Shown here piece after piece: positions 1 through 7,605 of a DNA stretch of 64,000 nt. Each line of letters opens with the position of its first letter. The first letter of the stretch is position 1. The notes under the pieces were generated by a model. That model worked only from the letters and a program-made list of their open reading frames with translations, made no database searches and had not been told where the DNA came from. The position numbers and the translations under genes are program-made. Origin of the DNA: Lacrimispora sphenoides (GTDB lineage: Bacteria; Bacillota; Clostridia; Lachnospirales; Lachnospiraceae); assembly GCF_900105215.1 (NCBI RefSeq), contig NZ_FOIP01000002.1, positions 682,001 to 746,000 of the forward strand, written 5' to 3'.

Positions 1-1
1 A

Positions 2-2962
2 GTATATTTAAATGGTACAGCTGATACAACATCGGCGTATATACAGCCGGAGGCTTCCTATGTGCCTTCAACCGCATTACAGATTTCTGTCAGCAATGAC
101 TACAATGGCCGTCCATTGATTCGATATAAGGACGGTACCGTGCCGGGTGAGACACAACTGAAATATTATTCATTTGATGATGCTATCAATGCATTGTATG
201 ATATTGTAAACAACAGTTCCAATGCTTCCATTCTGGAATTGAGTCTGAGAAGAGTAATTTATTTAGATGGCCAAAGTGGGTCAGATGATCCAAGTCATGA
301 TGGTACAACTCCGGAAAAGGCGTTTAAAACATTAAAACGTACCTTTGAGGCAATTGGAAACCAGGCAGGTACCAATGGTGTCCTGATTTATATTGTAGAT
401 ACTTTGGACATTACTGATGGAACCAGTGAACCATCCGATATTCAACTGATGAATATTAAGGTTTACAATAGCAACGGATCCTCCCACTATGAAGGATACT
501 ATAAGGATCCGGGTGAGACTGTTAATATCCGGGGCCAGGTATATTTCAAGCGATATTCTCAGCCAAAAGGGTATGATGCTGCTGATCCTGTTTATGATGG
601 ATACAGCAATGAAACATTACTTGACAGTCTGTTCTATATCGGCAATGGCGGTAAACTGACTTTAAGCGGTATTTATCTGGATGGCCATTCAATCAGCAGT
701 GATAGCATTAATCCAACCTTAGTTGCACCGGCCGTAGTGGCTCAGTCCCCACTGATTACCGTAAAAGGAAGCGGTGTGCTGAGATGTTACCGCGCGGAGG
801 GCGTGAGCAATGGTGTTCCTACCGCAACGTTATTTATTAATAATTTCAATACTAAAAATAAAAATGGACCGGAATATATCGTCGGCCACTTAAATGATTC
901 TGATATTATGGAAGGCAGCAGCGCTGGTATTGAGCTGCTGGATGATGGAACCTGCATTCTTGAGTATACTGAATTCTCCAACCTTGCATTAGGCGATCAA
1001 GTGGTTTCCGGAGGTACGGATGTATACAGCAATGGATACCTGCATTTCAGCCGTTATACGAACTTTGGCGGAAGTGTATTCCTGGAGGGATTCGGAACCA
1101 AAGAGGCAAACCATGATACCAGCCGTTATCTGACCGTAGATGTATATGGTACTCCAATACAAAATAATTTTCATGTTATGGTGAGAGATTCGTATATGGG
1201 CAGAGATATGGTTCATTACCAGGTTGGAATCAACGCAACAGTCAATGATGCCGGTTATTTCCTGCTGGAAGAGCGGGTAAAAGATTTCTTCTGTCTGTCA
1301 AACCGCAGCGGATATCCGCATATCCTGGAGCTGCAGGTGCCGGTCGCCGTCTATATTGACGGTACAAACGGTATCGATGACCAGGGAGACCGGTATGCCG
1401 GTTCGACTCCGAAGTTTCCTGTAAAAACGTTGGCAAGAGCTTTTGAGTTATTAAAAACCCGGGGAGGAAATACGATTTATGTAGTCGGCTCCATTCAGGT
1501 AAACAGTGATATCCAGGTGACGGGACAGTCTTATATCGGCACAGGTGGTACTGTTATGCTTGGAAGTACCAATAAGATTAACATTGTCCGATATATACAG
1601 CCGGATTTTGCAGTTCAGGATCCGGTGGCCGGAGCAGCGGCGGAATATGATGTGGAGGACTATACCGGTGTATTGCTGAATGTCAAGGATGGTGCAACCG
1701 CCCAGTTCAGTGCGAACGTATACTTTGACGGACACAGTGAACCAAAGACCAGTATCGATCTTCCGATCGGTGCGGTCGTAAGCCGGAATGGTGAAGCAAA
1801 GGCACCGTTAATAACCGTTGAAAAAGGCGGAGCTTTGAGCCTTCTGTTGAATGTAACCCTTTATAATAATAACAATACCTATGATCTGGAAACTGACCTT
1901 AATGGCCAGAATGGCGGTGCCATCTTTAACAGCGGCACGACGACGGTTGACGGTACTTTGTTTGAGAATAACAAGGCTGCAAAAGGGTCTGTGGCATATC
2001 AGGACGGAACCTTTACGATTGTTAGTGCTCCGGAAAAACTGGCTGGTCATCAGAATACATTCTACCTGACCTCTGTGAATACCGGAACAGCAGCAAATCC
2101 GGTCTGGGGAACTGACCACGTGATTCAGACGGCGGTGGAAATACCGAAGAATCAGATCTTTGATATCGATATGGATCATGCGGTAAAAGGCAGAGATGTG
2201 GTACAGTTTACCAGCAGTTCGGCTTATAATCCCAATGCAGATGCGGAGCATGAGCATTTCCGCTTGGGAAGTACGGTACCGGAGAACTTATTCCTGGTAG
2301 AAGCTGAAAGCAACCCGGATGTTCTCGAATTACAGGATTGGGAAGTTTTAAAAGTTGAAGTACCGGCTGATATTTACCTAGTCGTTCGTCGGAGAGGTTC
2401 TTATGACAGTACGAACAAATTAATGAGTGTTAATGATTCTTCTGCAGGTATGGATCTATTTACTGCACCGGAATATACGATTAAAAACAAGGGTATCTAT
2501 GATGCGAAAGTATCGATTAGCGAATTTGAGAATAAGACGATAGAGGCAGGTATTACAACTGACCCGGCTTATTTGATGAATCTGACCGCCAGTGCGGCGG
2601 TAACAACAGCTGAGAATGATTTATACCTTGCTGTAAAAGGCCTGGATGATGCCATCGGCGGTACGGGATTTGATATCTCAGAGACCTCGTTACAGCACTA
2701 TGCAGAATCAACAGTTACCGCAGCACCGATTGTGCTTGGAACATTGAAAACGCAGACGTCTGGTAACTTTACCTTTGTCGGAGCCGTAGGTAATGGGTTT
2801 GTGGATAAGTTTATGGATGCCTCTTTCCCGATTGAAGGATCTACCAAGACCGAAGTACAAAAATACATGGACGGAACTTCTGACACCGGTGTAATCAATG
2901 CCAGAGCAAAATATCTGTTAAAATATAAAGTAGAGATTGTCCCGTCCAGAAGGACTCCTTAA
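2..2962 (+). CDS. Large surface beta-helix protein, 5' end outside window
   Basis: The reading frame is open from the first bases of the window, so the true start and any signal peptide lie upstream; 986 residues are visible. Two similar blocks, YLDGQSGSDDPSHDGTTPEK near residue 88 and YIDGTNGIDDQGDRYAGSTP near residue 450, each followed by a helix (KTLKRTFEAI, KTLARAFELL), are the entry motif of DUF1565/pectate-lyase-like right-handed beta-helix domains. The rest is rich in Gly, Asn, Thr and short beta-strands (for example GGAIFNSGTTTVDGTLFENN), typical of secreted parallel beta-helix proteins. The C-terminus (VEIVPSRRTP) has no LPXTG or NPQTN-like signal, hydrophobic segment or charged tail, so anchoring by the neighbouring sortase is not shown. 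A secreted or wall-associated polysaccharide-binding or adhesive role is inferred from family and neighbours. The next gene begins 26 bases downstream, consistent with one operon. Confidence 0.75.
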   Translation, partial: VYLNGTADTTSAYIQPEASYVPSTALQISVSNDYNGRPLIRYKDGTVPGETQLKYYSFDDAINALYDIVNNSSNASILELSLRRVIYLDGQSGSDDPSHDGTTPEKAFKTLKRTFEAIGNQAGTNGVLIYIVDTLDITDGTSEPSDIQLMNIKVYNSNGSSHYEGYYKDPGETVNIRGQVYFKRYSQPKGYDAADPVYDGYSNETLLDSLFYIGNGGKLTLSGIYLDGHSISSDSINPTLVAPAVVAQSPLITVKGSGVLRCYRAEGVSNGVPTATLFINNFNTKNKNGPEYIVGHLNDSDIMEGSSAGIELLDDGTCILEYTEFSNLALGDQVVSGGTDVYSNGYLHFSRYTNFGGSVFLEGFGTKEANHDTSRYLTVDVYGTPIQNNFHVMVRDSYMGRDMVHYQVGINATVNDAGYFLLEERVKDFFCLSNRSGYPHILELQVPVAVYIDGTNGIDDQGDRYAGSTPKFPVKTLARAFELLKTRGGNTIYVVGSIQVNSDIQVTGQSYIGTGGTVMLGSTNKINIVRYIQPDFAVQDPVAGAAAEYDVEDYTGVLLNVKDGATAQFSANVYFDGHSEPKTSIDLPIGAVVSRNGEAKAPLITVEKGGALSLLLNVTLYNNNNTYDLETDLNGQNGGAIFNSGTTTVDGTLFENNKAAKGSVAYQDGTFTIVSAPEKLAGHQNTFYLTSVNTGTAANPVWGTDHVIQTAVEIPKNQIFDIDMDHAVKGRDVVQFTSSSAYNPNADAEHEHFRLGSTVPENLFLVEAESNPDVLELQDWEVLKVEVPADIYLVVRRRGSYDSTNKLMSVNDSSAGMDLFTAPEYTIKNKGIYDAKVSISEFENKTIEAGITTDPAYLMNLTASAAVTTAENDLYLAVKGLDDAIGGTGFDISETSLQHYAESTVTAAPIVLGTLKTQTSGNFTFVGAVGNGFVDKFMDASFPIEGSTKTEVQKYMDGTSDTGVINARAKYLLKYKVEIVPSRRTP

Positions 2963-2988
2963 CACAGTCGAAAGAGAGGGTTTTAGCG

Positions 2989-3594
2989 TTGGAAGAAATG
3001 AATGAAACACAAAATATTCAAGAGAAAACCGCGGAAAAAGCCCTGGCAGCTGGTAAGGTAAACAATGAAAAAGGAGGGAAGAAGGGCAAGAAAAAGGCCC
3101 TTCTTCTGATCCTGCTATTGCTTATCATTGCCGGTGCCGGTGGTGGATATTGGTGGTATACACACAATCAGGTGATGGATGCGACAACCAAATACTGGTT
3201 TGACAGGTTGGCTCAGGATGGTTCTTTGCAGGGAAAAACACCTACAGAAGTTCAGGGGATTCTAAACTCTGTTGTGGAAGAAGGTATGTTTAATGTATCC
3301 ATGAATGCAAAAGCGATTTTCAATGATGCAAAAAGTGAAGGTTCTATTGGATTGGAGAATATTCCAGAGAACCGTTATTACTGTCGTGTGGTGATACGCA
3401 GAGATGACACAAATGAAGTGTTGTACGAGAGTCAGGGTATAAAACCGGGACAGTATATTGATAAGATAAAATTAAAGCAAAATCTTCCGGCTGGAAACTA
3501 CGCTTGTACTGCACAGGTCATTGCGACCGATCCGGAGTCATTGGATGATATCGGGCAGGTTCAGGTAAAGATTCAGGTGAATGTACTTAATTAG
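2989..3594 (+). CDS. Membrane-anchored protein of the sortase locus
   Basis: 201 residues. A TTG start is chosen because AGAGAGGG lies 8 bases upstream and no better ATG with a binding site exists. Residues 1-30 are hydrophilic and Lys-rich; residues about 34-57 form one membrane segment (ALLLILLLLIIAGAGGG), followed by an extracellular part. The last ~100 residues share a domain with the lipoprotein at 5283-5762: both carry a pattern NP(E/T)EN..Y..V.I..DDT.E.L, then KPG, then LPAG or PEAG, then DPES. It sits 26 bases after the beta-helix gene and 9 bases before the sortase gene. I do not recognise a named family; an accessory or assembly partner of the surface protein is inferred from context. 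Confidence 0.65.
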   Translation: MEEMNETQNIQEKTAEKALAAGKVNNEKGGKKGKKKALLLILLLLIIAGAGGGYWWYTHNQVMDATTKYWFDRLAQDGSLQGKTPTEVQGILNSVVEEGMFNVSMNAKAIFNDAKSEGSIGLENIPENRYYCRVVIRRDDTNEVLYESQGIKPGQYIDKIKLKQNLPAGNYACTAQVIATDPESLDDIGQVQVKIQVNVLN

Positions 3595-3603
3595 GATATT
3601 AGA

Positions 3604-4389
3604 ATGAAGAAAAAACGATTATTATTTTTGGGGCTGACTTTATCATGTCTGGCAGGAGCTGTTTTTTGCGGCTGGAATTTTTATCAGGAGATGAAACCCA
3701 GGGTTTTAGCAGAGCAGGTATATAACCAGATAAGAGAGAGGGCTTTCCGGGAATCCGATGCTGTGATGGATGGTAATAAAGATATTACGGCCGCGAATAC
3801 ATATACAAGAAAAAGGCCGGATTTTAAGACCTTGTTACAATGGAATCCGGATATTGCAGGCTGGATCTGGTCGCCGGGATCTGATATTGATTATCCTGTT
3901 GTACAGGGAACAGATAATGATTATTATCTGAATCATACAGCGGATGGTGAGAGAAGTATCATAGGCTCCATCTTCATGGAGAGCCAAAACCAGAAAGAGT
4001 TTCAGGATGATGTGACCGTTCTGTATGGTCATCATATCAGAGGAGGGCGGATGTTCTCCTCTCTTTCTGGTTATAAGACACAAAGTTATTATGAGGAGCA
4101 TCCTGTTCTATATTTGTATACTCCGGATCAGGATTACCGGGTAGATTTATTTGCCGGAGAGGTACTGGATGGTCAAAAAGGGTCATTTCCATTAAAATTT
4201 GAAAGTGCAGATGCGCGGGAGAGATGGTTAAAAAAGCTTTTAGTTTCTTCGACGTTTAAAAGTCCGGTTGCAGTAGAAGAAATTGATCGAATATTGGCAC
4301 TTTGTACATGCTCCTATGAATATAACAATGCCAGATATGTAGTATATGGAGTTTTAAGTGATATGGAGGAAGAACAGAATGAGAAATAA
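3604..4389 (+). CDS. srtB: Class B sortase
   Basis: 261 residues; a membrane-bound cysteine transpeptidase that would link surface proteins to peptidoglycan or to each other. An N-terminal membrane segment spans residues 5-26. The class B core is evident: NPDIAGWIWSPGSDIDYPVV and YYLNHT at residues 81-112, the catalytic His in YGHHIRGG (H143/H144), the Cys motif ALCTCSYE (C236) and the Arg in NNARYVVYG (R244). Length and the NPDIAGWI..IDYPVVQ pattern match SrtB rather than SrtA or the pilin class C enzymes. The last 11 bases overlap the cyclophilin gene, so the two are translationally coupled. No obvious substrate with a sorting signal is visible in the window; it may be the truncated upstream product or be encoded upstream or elsewhere. 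Confidence 0.9.
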   Translation: MKKKRLLFLGLTLSCLAGAVFCGWNFYQEMKPRVLAEQVYNQIRERAFRESDAVMDGNKDITAANTYTRKRPDFKTLLQWNPDIAGWIWSPGSDIDYPVVQGTDNDYYLNHTADGERSIIGSIFMESQNQKEFQDDVTVLYGHHIRGGRMFSSLSGYKTQSYYEEHPVLYLYTPDQDYRVDLFAGEVLDGQKGSFPLKFESADARERWLKKLLVSSTFKSPVAVEEIDRILALCTCSYEYNNARYVVYGVLSDMEEEQNEK

Positions 4390-5278
4390 GAGTAAGATAA
4401 TTCCACTGGTATGTTTGGCGGGCCTGACTGCTGTGCTGGTCACCGGCTGCGTAAAGAAACAGAGCTATGCAGAAGTATCTCCGGATATTGCAGACAGTTT
4501 TCCCATTAAAGCAGAACCGGCAGAGAATCCGCAGTTAGTAGAATCCAATGGACCTTACGCAATTCTCCATACAACGGCTGGAGATGTTACCATTCTGCTG
4601 TACCCGGAACAGGCTCCCAAAGCTGTAGAGAATTTTAGCGGTTTAGCAAAAGAAGGATACTACAATGGCAGTCTATTTTATTATGCAAAGCGTGGGGAGC
4701 TGACCCAGGGCGGAAAACCGGGAGATCCGGAAGCAGAGGAGAGAAGTCTTTGGGGGGATCCGTTTGAAGATGAGGTTGACAATGGACTGTATCATTTTAA
4801 AGGTGCGGTAGCAATGGCCGGAGACGGGGGCAATACCCGCAACAGTAACTTGAGCCAGTTTTATCTGCTTGTAAGAGAGGAAATCCCGGAAGATGACCGG
4901 ATTATTCCGGCTAACTGCTATATGAATGACCTGATGAATCTGCGTCTGAAAGAATTGGAAGAGCTTGGCAAGGAAAAAGAGCTGAGTAAAGAAGAAATTC
5001 AAAAATTTGAGGACGATTTAAATGAAGAAATTCAGGCCATTGCAACCGATGGCATACCAAGTGAATATGAGGAAAAGTATGCACCTGTCGCAGCGCGGTA
5101 CAGCCAGGTCGGAGGTGCCTGGGGGCTGGATTATGGTCATACGGTATTTGGCCAGATTGTAGAGGGACTGAATGTAGCAGAAGCAATTACCCAGGTAAAG
5201 GTATCGGCTGAAGAACGAAAGCCGAAGAAAGACGTGGTGATTGAGAGCGTTGAAATCGTTGATAAGATCATTGAATAA
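4379..5278 (+). CDS. Cyclophilin-type peptidyl-prolyl isomerase lipoprotein
   Basis: 299 residues. The ATG at 4379 is preferred over an upstream GTG because GGAGGAAG lies just before it and it gives a clean lipoprotein signal peptide ending LVTGC (lipid-modified Cys). The cyclophilin fold starts near residue 60 (ILHTTAGDVTILLYPEQAPK, AVENF) and continues with FKGAVAMAG and SQFYLLV, then YTQVGGAWGLDYGHTVFGQI-like C-terminal strands. Between them, about residues 165-225 form a charged helical insertion (LKELEELGKEKELSKEEI) absent from minimal cyclophilins. Predicted to act outside the membrane in folding of exported proteins, plausibly the surface proteins of this operon. It overlaps the sortase gene and is followed after 4 bases by the next lipoprotein. 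Confidence 0.88.
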   Translation: MRNKSKIIPLVCLAGLTAVLVTGCVKKQSYAEVSPDIADSFPIKAEPAENPQLVESNGPYAILHTTAGDVTILLYPEQAPKAVENFSGLAKEGYYNGSLFYYAKRGELTQGGKPGDPEAEERSLWGDPFEDEVDNGLYHFKGAVAMAGDGGNTRNSNLSQFYLLVREEIPEDDRIIPANCYMNDLMNLRLKELEELGKEKELSKEEIQKFEDDLNEEIQAIATDGIPSEYEEKYAPVAARYSQVGGAWGLDYGHTVFGQIVEGLNVAEAITQVKVSAEERKPKKDVVIESVEIVDKIIE

Positions 5279-5282
5279 AAAT

Positions 5283-5762
5283 ATGAAAGCCATAATAGCC
5301 GGGCTGTTAATTACCCTTGCTTCCCTGCTCACCGCCGGCTGTTCACAAAGTGGCAGCAGGGAGAGTGCTTATCAGTTTGCAGAGGATGCAAAGGATGGAG
5401 AATATGTACTCCCAACCCATGGCCCGGGTCAAAATGAAGACCAAAAGGAACCTTCTTATTTTATGATCCAGGTGAATGCCAGTCCAAAGGTATCAAGGGG
5501 AGGCAAACGCTGCAATTTGATGATCGGAAATCCAACAGAGAATGAGCAGTATGTAAAGGTGAAATTAATTCTGGATGACACGGGGGAAGAATTGTTTTGT
5601 TCAGATATACTGAAGCCGGGAGAGCGAAATGCTTATGTAGATCTGGAACAGGTACCAGAAGCCGGGGAGCATACCGCTACTGCTGTATTCATGGTGTATG
5701 ATCCGGAGAGTATGGAGCAGATTACAGAAGTTGATGCGGGGGTTTTATTGATTGTAGAATGA
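5283..5762 (+). CDS. Lipoprotein paralogous to the membrane protein at 2989-3594
   Basis: 159 residues. The ATG at 5283, four bases after the cyclophilin stop, gives a typical lipoprotein leader (IAGLLITLASLLTAGC); the longer in-frame TTG start within the previous gene would hide this leader. From about residue 60 the sequence parallels the C-terminal half of the 2989-3594 product: NPTENEQYVKVKLILDDTGE, SDILKPGE, PEAGEHTATA, DPESMEQI. So the operon encodes two membrane-tethered versions of one extracellular domain, one by a transmembrane helix and one by lipid. Probably the last gene of the sortase operon, as a terminator follows. Function unknown. Confidence 0.65.
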   Translation: MKAIIAGLLITLASLLTAGCSQSGSRESAYQFAEDAKDGEYVLPTHGPGQNEDQKEPSYFMIQVNASPKVSRGGKRCNLMIGNPTENEQYVKVKLILDDTGEELFCSDILKPGERNAYVDLEQVPEAGEHTATAVFMVYDPESMEQITEVDAGVLLIVE

Positions 5763-5817
5763 GGCTTTATTAAAGAATCACAACATATATCATAACCAAT
5801 TGGATTGAATCATATAT

Positions 5818-5852
5818 AAAGCGTAAAGTCTAAGCAATAGGCAATACGCTTT
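5818..5852 (+). terminator. Terminator after the sortase cluster
   Basis: An 8-bp perfect inverted repeat (AAAGCGTA / TACGCTTT) with a 19-base spacer is followed by TTTCTAATTAT. It is 55 bases after the last gene of the cluster. Confidence 0.55.
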
Positions 5853-5914
5853 TTCTAATTATACAATTCCCCAATTATTCACTTCATGCAATTAAGCTGT
5901 GGTGACAAAATCTG

Positions 5915-6035
5915 TATAATTTCACTGTGGATAATTATGGATTGTATGTTAAAATATGGAGAGGATTTCTCTCCTGCTAAAATAGCGGGAGTCAACCTAC
6001 TGCAACCGCCAGTGTCATGCCGTTCTGACATTGGC
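5915..6035 (+). promoter_or_regulatory. Promoter and structured leader of the HPr-like gene
   Basis: A TATAAT at 5915-5920, with only a weak TTAAGC 17 bases upstream, suggests a transcript start near 5927 and a leader of about 145 nt. The leader contains GGAGAG/CTCTCC (5958-5963 with 5969-5974), a 9-bp hairpin CTCCTGCTA/TAGCGGGAG (5971-5979 with 5983-5991, one G-T pair) and a 10-bp hairpin (6008-6017 with 6026-6035, one G-T pair). The first two share bases 5971-5974 and cannot fully form together, as in switch or attenuator leaders. No T-run follows the last hairpin, so a mechanism at translation or RNA stability is as likely as termination. Not matched to a known riboswitch class. Confidence 0.45.
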
Positions 6036-6073
6036 TCGTCGTTTTCGCATGAATCGTAAAGGGTGATGATGAG

Positions 6074-6331
6074 ATGATTAGTTATGAATACATTGTATCG
6101 GACAAGCAGGGGCTTCACGCCATCAATGCTTTGAGGCTGAGCAAGGCGGCATCGGAATACGAGAGCCGTATAACCCTTAAAAGCAGGAAAGGCACAGCGG
6201 ACTGTAAGAATGTACTCTCACTCATAAGTCTGGGAGCACGCCATGGAGAATGCCTGGAGTTTATTATAGAGGGACAGGATGAAAACAAGGCAATCGATTT
6301 CCTTAAAGAGTTTCTTCAGACCAATTTATAA
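6074..6331 (+). CDS. HPr-family phosphocarrier paralogue
   Basis: 85 residues, normal HPr length. The phospho-accepting His is present in GLHA (H15), but the following Arg-Pro of classical HPr (GLHARPA) is Ile-Asn (GLHAINA), and the regulatory Ser46 is Asn (KNVLSLISLG). Family knowledge: Arg17 shapes His phosphorylation by enzyme I, and Ser46 is the HPr-kinase target used with CcpA. The protein could therefore carry phosphate to dedicated PTS partners or the adjacent PRD regulator, but should not be controlled by HPr kinase. The start ATG at 6074 follows AAGGGTGATGATGAG. It heads the PTS cluster and is separated from the next gene by an operator-like palindrome. Confidence 0.85.
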   Translation: MISYEYIVSDKQGLHAINALRLSKAASEYESRITLKSRKGTADCKNVLSLISLGARHGECLEFIIEGQDENKAIDFLKEFLQTNL

Positions 6332-6342
6332 CAGAAACATGA

Positions 6343-6401
6343 TATTTCCTAGCAATTAGGAAATAGATTTACCTCCAGACTCTTTCTTGACGGACTATAG
6401 T
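6343..6401 (+). promoter_or_regulatory. Activator-type palindrome and promoter of the MupG/PRD unit
   Basis: A perfect inverted repeat TATTTCCTA-N5-TAGGAAATA occupies 6343-6365. A TATAGT -10 candidate starts at 6396, 42 bases after the palindrome centre (6354), and there is no recognisable -35. The same ATTTCCTA-N5-TAGGAAAT recurs at 9526-9546 at nearly the same distance (41) from a TATAAT. This is the geometry of an activator site; the PRD regulator at 7606-9525 is the obvious candidate protein. Confidence 0.65.
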
Positions 6402-6412
6402 TAATATCAAAG

Positions 6413-6442
6413 AACCATCCGGTACGTTTGTACCGGATGGTT
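6413..6442 (+). repeat. Perfect 13-bp hairpin in the leader
   Basis: AACCATCCGGTAC (6413-6425) pairs perfectly with 6430-6442 across a GTTT loop. It lies between the predicted transcript start and the ATG at 6467. No T-run follows (AAATATAAG), so it is more likely a 5'-stabilising or regulatory hairpin than a terminator. Confidence 0.55.
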
Positions 6443-6466
6443 AAATATAAGAGAGGGGTTAAACTT

Positions 6467-7558
6467 ATGGCAAAATTGGGTATTTCCGTTTATCCGGAAC
6501 ATTCTACCGAAGAAAAGGACATGGATTATATCAGAAAGGCAGGGAAATTGGGGTATAAGAGAATCTTTACCTGCCTCTTAAGCGTGGAGGAAAGCAGGGA
6601 AGAGGTAATCGGCCGTTTTCGGAGACTGGCGGATGAAGCTCACGCCTGCGGTATGGAGGTCATACCGGATGTGAGCCCTGCCGTATTCTCCCGGCTGGGA
6701 ATCTCCTACGAGAACTTATCCGTATTTCAGGAAATGCATGTGGATGGCATCCGTCTGGACGAAGGTTTTGACGGTATGAAAGAAAGTCTTATGACTTATA
6801 ACTCCCAGGGGCTTAAGATAGAGCTCAATGCAAGCACCAAGCTGGCGTATGTGGAGAATGTCATAGACCACCATCCGGATCGTGACAAGCTGATTACCTG
6901 CCACAATTTTTATCCGCAGAAGTATACAGGATTGAGCCTTAAACAATTTAATACCTGTAATGATAAGATGAAATCACTTGGGCTTAAGGTAGCAGCCTTT
7001 GTGTCCAGCAACGCGCCAGGAGCATACGGTCCTTGGCCTGTAAACGAAGGACTGTGTACTCTGGAGTTGCACCGTGGCCTTCCGATTGATTTTCAGGTGC
7101 GCCATCTGCTTGCTACCGGTATGATAGATGATGTGCTTATCGCCAATGCCTATGCTACTGATGAGGAACTCAAGGCTTGCGCCGACTTAAATACCAGCAT
7201 TCTGACCTTTGGTATTCAATTGGAGAAAGAACTGACTCAGACCGAGCACCAGATCCTGGATTATGAACTCCGTCATGTGGTAAGAGGTGATTTGAACGAC
7301 TATATGATCCGTTCCTCCGGCCCAAGAGTCACTTTTGCAGACCGGTCAATTCCTGCCGCCAATACCAGAGACTTAAAACCCGGCGATGTGGTTATATTAA
7401 ATGATGGCTATCCCAAATATAAGGGAGAACTGCAAATCGTTACCAAAGACATGCCAAATGACGGCCGCAAGAACGTGATCGGTCATCTTCCTGAGTATGA
7501 ACATGTTCTGCTGGATTACGCAAATCCATGGACGGTATTTGCATTCTGCATCCTCTAA
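6467..7558 (+). CDS. MupG/DUF871-family TIM-barrel protein
   Basis: 363 residues. The ATG at 6467 follows AAGAGAGGGG; the longer frame would begin inside the leader hairpin. The sequence starts with the family signature LGISVYPEHSTEEKDMDYI and contains GYKRIFTCLL, VIPDVSP, GIRLDEGF, ELNAST and CHNFYPQKYTGLS, all typical of the DUF871/MupG family. Characterised MupG enzymes are cytoplasmic 6-phospho-N-acetylmuramidases that split phosphorylated muropeptide disaccharides after PTS uptake. The C-terminal cyclophilin-like part of the family is present from about residue 245 (HQILDYELRHVVRGDLND). Position just upstream of a PRD regulator and PTS genes supports hydrolysis of a phosphorylated disaccharide or glycoconjugate; the exact substrate is not deducible. 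Confidence 0.85.
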   Translation: MAKLGISVYPEHSTEEKDMDYIRKAGKLGYKRIFTCLLSVEESREEVIGRFRRLADEAHACGMEVIPDVSPAVFSRLGISYENLSVFQEMHVDGIRLDEGFDGMKESLMTYNSQGLKIELNASTKLAYVENVIDHHPDRDKLITCHNFYPQKYTGLSLKQFNTCNDKMKSLGLKVAAFVSSNAPGAYGPWPVNEGLCTLELHRGLPIDFQVRHLLATGMIDDVLIANAYATDEELKACADLNTSILTFGIQLEKELTQTEHQILDYELRHVVRGDLNDYMIRSSGPRVTFADRSIPAANTRDLKPGDVVILNDGYPKYKGELQIVTKDMPNDGRKNVIGHLPEYEHVLLDYANPWTVFAFCIL

Positions 7559-7605
7559 ACAAGGGATTTTACGGAAGAACAAAGCAAGAAAGGGAGTATT
7601 TTGAC

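Noticed and set aside
1242..2257. Long minus-strand open frames inside the beta-helix gene
   Set aside because: They lie in the shadow of a clear coding frame, have no ribosome binding sites and give low-complexity or unlikely proteins.
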